DNA from: Deltaproteobacteria bacterium
GTDB lineage: Bacteria > Desulfobacterota > GWC2-55-46 > JADFVP01
Direction of reading: 5' to 3'
Length of the DNA: 64,000 nucleotides
Assembly: GCA_029262515.1 (NCBI GenBank)
Contig: JAJCZH010000003.1
Span: forward strand, 62,001-126,000
Under the pieces are notes generated by a model. That model was not told the origin of the DNA. It saw only the letters and a list, made by a program, of their open reading frames with translations, and did not search any database. The first letter of the stretch is position 1. Each line of letters begins with the position of its first letter. The position numbers were made by a program, and so were the translations under genes. Below are positions 8,944 through 16,201 of the stretch, piece by piece.

Positions 8944-9936
8944 CTAATAGTAGTAATTTTTCATCGGCATATCGGCTCCGTTTAGCACGGTTCCGATTAT
9001 GTTACTGTTATTGATCGAAGCTGTAGCTTTTGTGACTATGTCCTTTGGTGTCTTGCCTGCACGCACCACCAGTATCAGGCCGTCTACCACGCGGCTTATA
9101 ATGCCCATATCCGCAAGCGGCATTATCGGCGGGGAATCGAGCAGTATGTAGTCGAACTGGGACTTAAGTATCTTTATCATATTGCTGAGGCGCTGAGAGC
9201 CGAGCAGCTTGGTAGAGTTCTCCTGATGCTTACGTGCCGGCATAATATAGAGGCCGGTCTCTTCAACCTGAATAAGCGAGTTCATAGGGTCGGCTTCGCC
9301 GTTTAGCACATCAACCGTTCCGGTGCCTGTATTCTGTATATTGAGGTACGAGATAAGCGTAGGGCGTCTGAGGTCGCACTCTACGATCAAGACCTTCTTT
9401 CTAAAGTCATTTGCCATTACGTAACCGATATTGAGAGATGTAACGGTCTTGCCCTCACCCTTGACCGAACTGGTAATGGCGAAACACTTGTATGAATTTT
9501 TCAGACTCAGGTGCTCGAGTTTAGTATAGAGCACCCTGTATTGCTCTCCGATCAGCGGATTCTGTTCATCCATGGTAACAGGGGGCATCTTGAGGCTCAC
9601 CTGCGGTATTAACTGGTGTACCTCTACATCTTTTTTGAAAGTATCGGCCGTTGTTGTAGCACGAGGAGGCACATAGTTTGAGTCCTCCTGGGCCGCTACA
9701 CTCAGAGCCGCATCGTACGCCTCCCGCTTCGACTCATGCGACAAGGTTGCATATGCTTCATTAATCTCTTCGAGTATAATGTCCTTCTCATCATCACTGT
9801 ACAGAGAGTAGAGCGCGACCGAACTCTCACCATAAGTCGCCTTGGCACGCTTAAACGCGGCATCTACCTCTTCAGCAGTTGCGTCCGGCATTATATCGAG
9901 CAGATCGTAAAAGTTTTTCCTGTTCTTATTCGACAT
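8944..9936 (-). CDS. BY-kinase with N-terminal J-like domain
   Basis: A 330-aa protein when started at ATG 9936, which has AAAGG eight bases upstream; the longer open frame to 10002 lies inside the preceding gene. Residues 8-75 (FYDLLDIMPDATAEEVDAAF to SKREAYD) resemble a J-domain-like helical module. The rest is a bacterial tyrosine kinase: Walker A KGEGKT, Walker A' VECDLRRP, Walker B LLDSPP, and a C-terminal tyrosine cluster (NYYY). BY-kinases work with Wzz-type proteins to set EPS chain length; the Wzz homologue is two genes upstream and lacks its own kinase domain. The J-like extension is unusual compared with standard CpsD/EpsG kinases. Confidence 0.85.
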   Translation of the reverse strand: MSNKNRKNFYDLLDIMPDATAEEVDAAFKRAKATYGESSVALYSLYSDDEKDIILEEINEAYATLSHESKREAYDAALSVAAQEDSNYVPPRATTTADTFKKDVEVHQLIPQVSLKMPPVTMDEQNPLIGEQYRVLYTKLEHLSLKNSYKCFAITSSVKGEGKTVTSLNIGYVMANDFRKKVLIVECDLRRPTLISYLNIQNTGTGTVDVLNGEADPMNSLIQVEETGLYIMPARKHQENSTKLLGSQRLSNMIKILKSQFDYILLDSPPIMPLADMGIISRVVDGLILVVRAGKTPKDIVTKATASINNSNIIGTVLNGADMPMKNYYY

Positions 9937-9950
9937 CACATATACCTTTA

Positions 9951-10961
9951 TTACAGCGCCATGACCTGGCGCCGTACGTTTAACAACAGCCTCTGCAAGC
10001 ATGAGGATAACGACTGCGCAGCAGGCGTACCATTATTATGCACAACCAGAGGTATCCTGTTTCTTATCGACTCGGTCACCGATTTATCGGAAAAGATAAA
10101 ACCGAGATACCCGACTTCGATATCAAAGTAATCCTGGCAGCCTCTCTTAATGAGTGGGCCCAGGCGCTTATCTTCGGCATGCGTACAGTTGTTCAATATT
10201 ATTGAAATACCATTATGCTCCATTGCAGCCCTCAAGTACTCCTCCTGTTCGGAACTGAGGTTGTGGAGGGCGGTGAAGATATCGCTGAACTTCTTTACCT
10301 CAAAAGAAGAGGATGGGCTGAAGACCGTAGAAAGAAGCTTCTCGACTACGCCACTCTCCTGGTTCCTCATTACTCGCCTCATTTTTCTTAAGAATAGGCA
10401 CTTCATTATCCGATACGTATTTTCAATTGCTGTAGGCTCTCCATTAGTTACCAGTATCGTCTCTTCGGCTGAGAGCAACATGTCGAGTTGAGCCGGAGAG
10501 GTACCCGGGCCCGTATCGAGCAGAACATAATCGTAGTCTACATGACGTAATCCCTCACGAAGCCGTTCTGCTTTGCTGGGTGTAAAGGAGCCCGAATCGA
10601 GAGAATCCTTATCGCCGGAAACTATATCCAGGTTCGGTATGGGCGTCTTTGCGACTACTCTACGGAACTCGCTAACGGTACCTGAGAGATAAGAACTGAG
10701 TGGAACGCGCGCACTCTCTGCGCCTACAAGCGTGTGAAGGTTGGCGGCTCCAAGATCGGCATCGACAACAAGAACCTTCTTCCCCATCTGGGTAAGAAGT
10801 ACGCCAAGGTTTGCCGTGACAAAGCTTTTACCAACTCCGCCCTTACCACCGCCTATTGCCCATACGGTGGTCTGCAAGCCAGGGTATTTTAATACATTAC
10901 CTCTTGAAACGCGCTTCTTCAGGTCTGTCCCTGAACTCTTTTGGTCGGTCTGTACCGTCAT
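9951..10961 (-). CDS. MinD/ParA-family ATPase
   Basis: A 336-aa deviant-Walker ATPase: KGGVGKS (Lys40 and Lys45), VVDADLG as the switch I/A' region and LLDTGPG as Walker B. It resembles FlhG/MinD-type positioning ATPases rather than BY-kinases, and it lacks a terminal tyrosine cluster. It overlaps the Wzz-like gene by 4 nt at its start and ends 14 nt before the BY-kinase start. In this setting it may position the EPS export complex or regulate the kinase. This is inferred from context only. Confidence 0.8.
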   Translation of the reverse strand: MTVQTDQKSSGTDLKKRVSRGNVLKYPGLQTTVWAIGGGKGGVGKSFVTANLGVLLTQMGKKVLVVDADLGAANLHTLVGAESARVPLSSYLSGTVSEFRRVVAKTPIPNLDIVSGDKDSLDSGSFTPSKAERLREGLRHVDYDYVLLDTGPGTSPAQLDMLLSAEETILVTNGEPTAIENTYRIMKCLFLRKMRRVMRNQESGVVEKLLSTVFSPSSSFEVKKFSDIFTALHNLSSEQEEYLRAAMEHNGISIILNNCTHAEDKRLGPLIKRGCQDYFDIEVGYLGFIFSDKSVTESIRNRIPLVVHNNGTPAAQSLSSCLQRLLLNVRRQVMAL

Positions 10962-12535
10962 TCCCGGTTCACCTTTTTCTTGTTTTTAATAACTTTCAGT
11001 TTTCTTACCTGAGCAGTAGCCGCGGTTATCTTAAAGTCAGGTATAGTGGTCAACACCGGCAGGTTTAACACTCCGGTAAAATCTTCAGGTTTTCTGAAGG
11101 CAGGATTGAGAAACTCAAGCAGTAGAATGAGTCCGAATCCTACACTGCCCCCGGCCATAAATCCTACCATAAGTATCTTCTTTTTGTCTGGTTTATATGG
11201 CATCTCCGGAAGATTGGCCGGATCGATTACCCTGAACCTGGCACCCTTCTGTTTCTTTTCGAGGTTTGCAGCCAGCCTTGCATTCAGTTTCTTCTCAAGC
11301 AGTGATCTGTAGTTCTGGAGCGAGATGTCGTAATCCCTGCGAATATCAGCCAGCTTCTGCTCATTGGCCGGGGTCATTTCAACCCTGTGCTCATACTTTT
11401 TTATTTCGTCTCTTACCTCTTCTTCTCTCTGTATATAGTTGGCGATCTTGGATTTCAGAGTCGATAACTCGGCCATCACACTCAAGTCTCTTCCATCTAA
11501 AATGTCGAGTTCCACATCATGCTGACCCATCTCATCAATAGAGTCCTCATAATACGACTCATCTGACATCTGGGAGGTTATTTCCTTTATCCTGTTTTTG
11601 GTTATTATAACATCAGGGTAATTATCGCTATAGATTGAGAGTAAACTTTTAAGATCACTTTCGAGTTGAGACAGTTCCTGCTCAAGCGGCTTGCTTGAAG
11701 TATCACTTGAACGGCCTGTGGTAAGATCCAGCTGCCTCTCATACATTGCAAGTTGGTTATTGCCGCTCTGCAAGATCTCCTGTATGCTCTGAAGTTTTAA
11801 CTGCAACCTGTCGAGGGTTCTTAAATTGGCCTCAAGTTGCTCGGGCAGGCTTCCCATGTGCTTCTCTTTAAACCTCCTTAACGTACCTTCCTGTACCTCG
11901 AGATCCATTTTTGCCTTGTCAAGTTCGCTCTGGAGAAATTCCGTAGTGCCTTCCGCGTATTGCTCACGTACCTTAAGGTTCTCTTCTATAAAGAGCGAGG
12001 CTATGGTGCCCGTAACCTGCTGGGTGATGCTCGGGTCCGTACCAACGTAACTTATGCTAAAGGCCTCTCCACCAGAACCGCTCCGTTTCTTATTAAGTAT
12101 ATTAACATCTATATCACGACGCATATTTCTTGTTACGGCCTCTTTGCTTATCTTACCCGTAGACGAGTCTTTAAGGCCAATACGAGACAGGATTTTATCT
12201 ATTGCCCCCTGGTCACTACTGCTCTTGTAGAGGTTAAAGTCCATTGCGATCTTTTCAAGGCGCGTACGGCTCATAATCTGTTGACTGAGCGTATTGAGCC
12301 TGCTTCCTATAGGAGTTCTATCAGTAGGCTCAACATAACTCTCAGAGACCTGCTGCTCCTCTATAAGTATCATCGTAGTGGAACGGTAGTACGATGGAAG
12401 ATTGATAGCAACGGCTCCGGCAATTACCACCCCGGCAACCATAGGCAACACAAGAATCCATTTGCGCCTGAGAAAGATTTCCACATATTCATAAACATTT
12501 TTCCCGGGATTGTTCATACCGCTCAAAGCCTCCAC
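10958..12535 (-). CDS. Wzz/GumC-like chain-length determinant
   Basis: A 525-aa polysaccharide co-polymerase of the XrtA-associated chain-length family (TIGR03007-like). It has an N-terminal transmembrane helix (residues about 28-50), a long periplasmic section rich in coiled coil (about 170-400), the PxxP-containing ANLPEMPYKPDKKK segment, and a second transmembrane helix near 455-478. A short basic cytosolic tail ends in KNKKKVNRE. It controls EPS chain length and bridges the inner-membrane polymerase to the outer-membrane exporter, together with the separately encoded BY-kinase. It overlaps both neighbours (13 nt and 4 nt). Confidence 0.9.
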   Translation of the reverse strand: MEALSGMNNPGKNVYEYVEIFLRRKWILVLPMVAGVVIAGAVAINLPSYYRSTTMILIEEQQVSESYVEPTDRTPIGSRLNTLSQQIMSRTRLEKIAMDFNLYKSSSDQGAIDKILSRIGLKDSSTGKISKEAVTRNMRRDIDVNILNKKRSGSGGEAFSISYVGTDPSITQQVTGTIASLFIEENLKVREQYAEGTTEFLQSELDKAKMDLEVQEGTLRRFKEKHMGSLPEQLEANLRTLDRLQLKLQSIQEILQSGNNQLAMYERQLDLTTGRSSDTSSKPLEQELSQLESDLKSLLSIYSDNYPDVIITKNRIKEITSQMSDESYYEDSIDEMGQHDVELDILDGRDLSVMAELSTLKSKIANYIQREEEVRDEIKKYEHRVEMTPANEQKLADIRRDYDISLQNYRSLLEKKLNARLAANLEKKQKGARFRVIDPANLPEMPYKPDKKKILMVGFMAGGSVGFGLILLLEFLNPAFRKPEDFTGVLNLPVLTTIPDFKITAATAQVRKLKVIKNKKKVNRE

Positions 12536-13674
12536 TCATTTGGTGTGTAGGTAAGGCCTATGTAAACCTGGTCTCTGAGCAGGCTGCTCGCCGTGGATTT
12601 ATCGACCCACTGGTTGTATCTGCTAATGTTTAAAGCAAGATTTAGTTTACTGTTGAGTTTCCACTCTGCACCGACTTCGGTACTTAGAGTCTCAAGGTCG
12701 ACTGCCTCACCCGGTTCGGAACGAATATGAGAGAACGTAGAGCCGGCATTCAAGGTTAAACTCTGCTTATATCTGTATTTGCCTGAAAGCGATACGGTAT
12801 TATTGATTACAACCTCGTTGTCAAGACCTGATGAGTCATTAACGTTCCGAGAGTAATCGATAGATGCGTCGTACTTATCGGTGCTCTTGTTCAACTTAGC
12901 GCCAAGGGACCAGTCGAAGTCGCTAGAGAAGTTGTTGGAGTAGAGTATTCCGCCGGACAGGGAGCCGGTCAGTGTCGGAGAGATTTCCCTATTGACTCCT
13001 ATAGAGAGATTATGGACCTCGCGCGCGCTCTTCACTCCTGAAGAGTCGAAGTTGTACCGCGAGAAGGTGTATGTTGAAGTAATGTCTGTTGTTTTGTTAA
13101 GTTCGTAGTCTGAGTCTAACGTGGCGATGTCGGTAACAGAATCTATAAGGGTAGGATCGTCGTACTCGGTTCTGCTGTCGGTCGCCGTAAGAGAGAACGA
13201 CCAATACTTGCCGTACTCGGTAGATAATCCTAAAGACAAGGTATTGTACTTTATAGTCGAGCGGGAGAGGTGTACGCCAACACCTGCATCGGTTAAAGAA
13301 GCTCCCTTGTTGAGAGAATAGTTGTCGGATATTGAGATGGAGGACCTTTTTCCGACATCAAGGCGTGCGCTCAACGCTGCCGTATGAGCTTCATAGTCGA
13401 GAGCAGGCCTGTCGTGATGATAGGTCGTGTTCAAGGTATACGACCCGGTAAGGTTGTACGACTTACCGACGTTGACTAGAGATAACGCAGGAGTAACCGT
13501 ACTCTTGAACAATCCGTCTACTCCTGCGCTTTCAGGCTTAAGATCCGGGTTGCTGTCGTAAACCTCTTTCAATCCGAGCGAAGGCTGAAGCGTCCATGCG
13601 GCTTGTGCACTGGCACTTCCGAATAGAATGATCAGCGATACGGCAAGATATATTTTACAGGCTCTATGGAACAA
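12523..13674 (-). CDS. Outer-membrane beta-barrel protein of EPS locus
   Basis: A 383-aa protein with a signal peptide (about residues 1-25, ending ASAQA) and then repeated alternating amphipathic strands ending near the C-terminus (YIGLTYTPNEWRL), as expected for a beta-barrel. This position, between the Wza-like export protein and Wzz, is the usual one for the TIGR03016-like barrel of XrtA loci. It may serve as an accessory outer-membrane channel or anchor for the EPS. Start and stop overlap the adjacent genes by 11 and 13 nt, so it is tightly co-translated. Confidence 0.8.
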   Translation of the reverse strand: MFHRACKIYLAVSLIILFGSASAQAAWTLQPSLGLKEVYDSNPDLKPESAGVDGLFKSTVTPALSLVNVGKSYNLTGSYTLNTTYHHDRPALDYEAHTAALSARLDVGKRSSISISDNYSLNKGASLTDAGVGVHLSRSTIKYNTLSLGLSTEYGKYWSFSLTATDSRTEYDDPTLIDSVTDIATLDSDYELNKTTDITSTYTFSRYNFDSSGVKSAREVHNLSIGVNREISPTLTGSLSGGILYSNNFSSDFDWSLGAKLNKSTDKYDASIDYSRNVNDSSGLDNEVVINNTVSLSGKYRYKQSLTLNAGSTFSHIRSEPGEAVDLETLSTEVGAEWKLNSKLNLALNISRYNQWVDKSTASSLLRDQVYIGLTYTPNEWRL

Positions 13675-14311
13675 AGATAGTGTCTCCCGGTCTCAATAAA
13701 TACTTGTTATTCTGTTTCGACCCTACTTTAACGAGGTCGTCGAAACGTATGCGAATCTTTTCTGCGCCTTTACCAGCTTCGTTTATGGTCTCTTCTCTAA
13801 CGAGCACCATCTTGTTCTTGGATGCATACTGCGTGAACCCGCCGGCAATAGCTATTGCCTGAAGTACCGATGTACGCCTCTTTAAGGTATAACTGCCCGG
13901 TTTTGCAACCTCGCCGAGTATAAAGACATTCAAGCTATTGACTTCCAGGACAATGACTGAAACGACAACGGTCTCCTGAAACTCTTTTAGATGGTCTACG
14001 ATACTGTCTCTTAGCTCGCTTGGTGTAAGGCCTGCGGCCTTTATGTCGCCAACAAGTGGAAGGGAGAGTACACCGTCCGGGCGAACGGTTACGACTTTGG
14101 AGAGATCATCGTTGCGCCAGACCGATATCTCAAGCACATCTTCCGGGCCAACCGTATACCGGTAACCGCTCTCTTTTACAACTGGATTGACAGGCGGCTT
14201 AACTGCCTCTTGTGCCTCTGTTACCGTAGATACGAAACCTGAAAAAAGTAAGAACAGAAGCAGGTACCCGAATACTGTCACACTTTTTGTGTTTGATAAA
14301 ATCATTCTCAA
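13664..14311 (-). CDS. Polysaccharide export protein (Wza-like)
   Basis: A 215-aa periplasmic/outer-membrane export protein (TIGR03027-like). It has a signal sequence (residues 1-35, hydrophobic LLLFLLFSGF), a polysaccharide export domain (YTVGPEDVLEISVWRNDDLS and VRPDGVLSLPLVGDI), and an SLBB-like segment (VFILGEVAKPGSYTLKR) ending in LRPGDTIFVP. It forms or gates the outer-membrane exit for the EPS. It is short compared with E. coli Wza (379 aa) and lacks the C-terminal outer-membrane helix, so the adjacent barrel protein may supply the pore. It follows the zinc-ribbon/PilZ gene by 29 nt. Confidence 0.9.
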   Translation of the reverse strand: MRMILSNTKSVTVFGYLLLFLLFSGFVSTVTEAQEAVKPPVNPVVKESGYRYTVGPEDVLEISVWRNDDLSKVVTVRPDGVLSLPLVGDIKAAGLTPSELRDSIVDHLKEFQETVVVSVIVLEVNSLNVFILGEVAKPGSYTLKRRTSVLQAIAIAGGFTQYASKNKMVLVREETINEAGKGAEKIRIRFDDLVKVGSKQNNKYLLRPGDTIFVP

Positions 14312-14340
14312 TGCTCTCTGTTAATTGTCTAAAATTATTA

Positions 14341-14691
14341 CTACTTTAAAAGTAGTAATCCGGAAGAACAGGTACCTCTTGAGACTTTTGTGCTCCACAT
14401 TGTTTTGGCTGTAACCTCTATCCCGAGTTCATCAACAACAAGGTTCAAGACCGTATTCTCGCTCAGCAGCTTACCTTTATAGACTATGCGGGCGCCCGAA
14501 TCTGAAAAGTCCTTCAATTTCGCAGGAACCTCATGTCCCTGCAGCTCAAAGTTGAAGTCACAATCCGCACTGCACCTGCCACCATGCCTGCGGTCGAATA
14601 TTATAAAACCGCAGTACTGGCATACAAGAGAGTCAGCGTCCCTCAAGGCATAAAAGGCCTTATTGCATTCAGGGCATATTCGTATTTCCAT
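14341..14691 (-). CDS. Zinc-ribbon plus PilZ-domain protein
   Basis: This 116-aa cytosolic protein has an N-terminal zinc ribbon (CPEC at residues 7-10 and CQYC at about 24-27) followed by a PilZ-like domain. The PilZ c-di-GMP signature is visible as RHGGR (RxxxR) and DFSDSG ([D/N]xSxxG). It is the first gene before the export protein and probably co-transcribed with it, so c-di-GMP may control EPS export or expression through this protein. Zinc ribbons can contact nucleic acid or protein, so it could act on transcription or on the secretion complex. I do not recognise a named family for the combination. Confidence 0.75.
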   Translation of the reverse strand: MEIRICPECNKAFYALRDADSLVCQYCGFIIFDRRHGGRCSADCDFNFELQGHEVPAKLKDFSDSGARIVYKGKLLSENTVLNLVVDELGIEVTAKTMWSTKVSRGTCSSGLLLLK

Positions 14692-15017
14692 AACAGAATT
14701 CAGATCCTGAAGTCTCGTGTGGATATTATATTATAAAACTACTATCGCGGATACGGTATGTGGTGCAGATGTACCATGCATTAATAGTAATTATATAATT
14801 ATTACAAAGGTTAAACAATACATCGTTGGTATATTTCTTTATAAAAAAGCACTAAGCTAATAGTATACCGTAAGTATACAACTAAAGTCGTACACCGAAA
14901 GTCTTTTTCTGTTTTTACAGTGGGGATTTTAAAGTGCACTCAATGAGTACATGAATGGCAACGTAGGGTGGGGTACTGCAGGCGAAACCACACTCAAGCT
15001 CCGTTAGTACAGGAGGC
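14692..15017 (-). promoter_or_regulatory. Regulatory region upstream of the EPS operon
   Basis: This 326-nt AT-rich gap holds no believable gene. Two overlapping perfect TATAAT boxes on the minus strand (14730-14735 and 14725-14730) lie about 35 nt before the zinc-ribbon/PilZ start, but no good -35 box is seen 16-18 nt upstream, which suggests an activator-dependent promoter. Two GTATAC hexamers at 14863-14868 and 14874-14879 are 11 bp apart, one helical turn, and may be an operator. A symmetric TAATTATATAATTA lies near 14793. The regulator gene 15018-15653 directly upstream is a candidate activator. Confidence 0.5.
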
Positions 15018-15653
15018 CTACAGAAAGTTACCCCCCATGTCCCGCTTCTTGATTGCGAAGGTTATCAGTTCCGATCGGTTCTTCATGTCAAGCTTCCTGA
15101 AGATTCTATACAGGTGGGTCTTTACCGTGGGCTCCGAAATGTTGAGTTGCTGGGCTATCTCTTTATTCCTGAAACCCTTACCGATAAGGTCCACAACATT
15201 CTGCTCTCTGTTGGTCAGTTGCGTTGACTTTTCTCTGCTGAGGGCGTTTAGGCCGTAAACAAGGTTCTTTACCGTCTTCTTGTCAATCCAGATATCCCCG
15301 CCGGCCACGGCACGAATCGCTCTGTGCATCAATTTAGATGTTGAGTTCCCGAGCAGTATTCCGCTTACGTGCTTTTTCAGTATTGCCGTTACGATATTTT
15401 CTTTACCGCAATTCGTATCGACAAGAATAAAAGGAAGTTTCGTCTCTTCGGGGGAGATGTTACCGAAAGAGTTGTAGAGACAGGTCATATCGGTAAGGAT
15501 GACGTCGGGGCTGACCCTTACCCACTCTTTTACACTGAACTCGGTACCGGCTTTAAGAATATGAACAACTTCAACTCTCTTCTCGTCCTGAAAGAGTCTC
15601 TCCATTGCCTCGGAGATGAGCATATTGCTGAAGGCGAGCATTACTTTGATCAT
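15018..15653 (-). CDS. LuxR/NarL-type regulator with degenerate receiver
   Basis: A 211-aa protein. The C-terminal HTH (residues about 145-200, LTNREQNVVDLIGKGF and PTVKTHLYRIFRKL) is a standard LuxR-type DNA-binding domain. The N-terminal receiver keeps the phosphoacceptor position (Asp55 in LTDMT) but lacks the acidic pair (Phe8-Ser9 in place of Asp-Asp), and Gly102 occupies the conserved Lys position (ILLGNS). It is therefore probably an atypical receiver that is not activated by ordinary phosphorylation. It lies upstream of the EPS operon in the same direction and divergent from the efflux operon, so it could control either. No partner kinase is adjacent. Confidence 0.85.
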   Translation of the reverse strand: MIKVMLAFSNMLISEAMERLFQDEKRVEVVHILKAGTEFSVKEWVRVSPDVILTDMTCLYNSFGNISPEETKLPFILVDTNCGKENIVTAILKKHVSGILLGNSTSKLMHRAIRAVAGGDIWIDKKTVKNLVYGLNALSREKSTQLTNREQNVVDLIGKGFRNKEIAQQLNISEPTVKTHLYRIFRKLDMKNRSELITFAIKKRDMGGNFL

Positions 15654-16201
15654 ATTTTATCTCGTATGTACTACATTGCCGAATATGTAAAAAAGTTTAT
15701 CTGAGATAACAGATTGACAGTAGAAAAGTTACGCTCTGTACAGAACAGTTGATCGGAAAAGCGATAATTAACTTTAGTGCTTCTTCTCTCACCAACATGA
15801 CAAGAGCATAACGACTTTAGTCTTTATAACTGAGGAGAACCGACCGCTCTGTCTATTGGTACACTGAAGTTCGTCACTCGAAAAACACAAAACTCTTTGT
15901 GCAAAAGTCACATCTAAAGAGACTCGTTCAGGAGTATAATTCTTAGGCATCGAAAAAAAAGCAGTCGTCGGAGAGTGTTGCCTGTTTAGTGAAGCTATAC
16001 CACAGTCCGGCTGCATGTGCAACTCTCTTAGCCTGCCAAAATACCCTATATAAACTACCGGTAAGTAGTGTACAGAGGTGTATCAGTTTTATGCATCTTG
16101 ACTTCGCACTGCCGGTGGATGTAAAGTGTCATAATATTCTATGCCATGTTAACCTACTTCAATTTTGACCTCAATACCTCCAACATTTAGGAGTAAGGCC
16201 G
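15654..16201. other. 548-nt divergent intergenic region
   Basis: No convincing gene is visible between the divergent regulator and tolC-like genes; the one 77-codon minus-strand frame (15789-16022) has no ribosome binding site or family similarity. AGGAG stands just before the tolC-like ATG. TTGACA at 15716-15721 and TTGACT at 16103-16108 are possible -35 boxes on the plus strand, but neither has a strong -10 at 16-18 nt. The region probably carries both promoters and regulator sites. Confidence 0.4.

Noticed and set aside
9937-10002. Upstream extension of the BY-kinase gene to 10002
   Set aside because: The extension lies inside the preceding gene and lacks family similarity; the ATG at 9936 has a good ribosome binding site.
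14755-14785. Sigma-54 promoter near the EPS operon
   Set aside because: A GG followed by GC-like element was seen, but the spacing between GG and GC does not fit the -24/-12 rule.
15789-16022. 77-codon minus-strand frame in the divergent intergenic region
   Set aside because: No ribosome binding site, no recognisable motif and atypical composition; probably non-coding.
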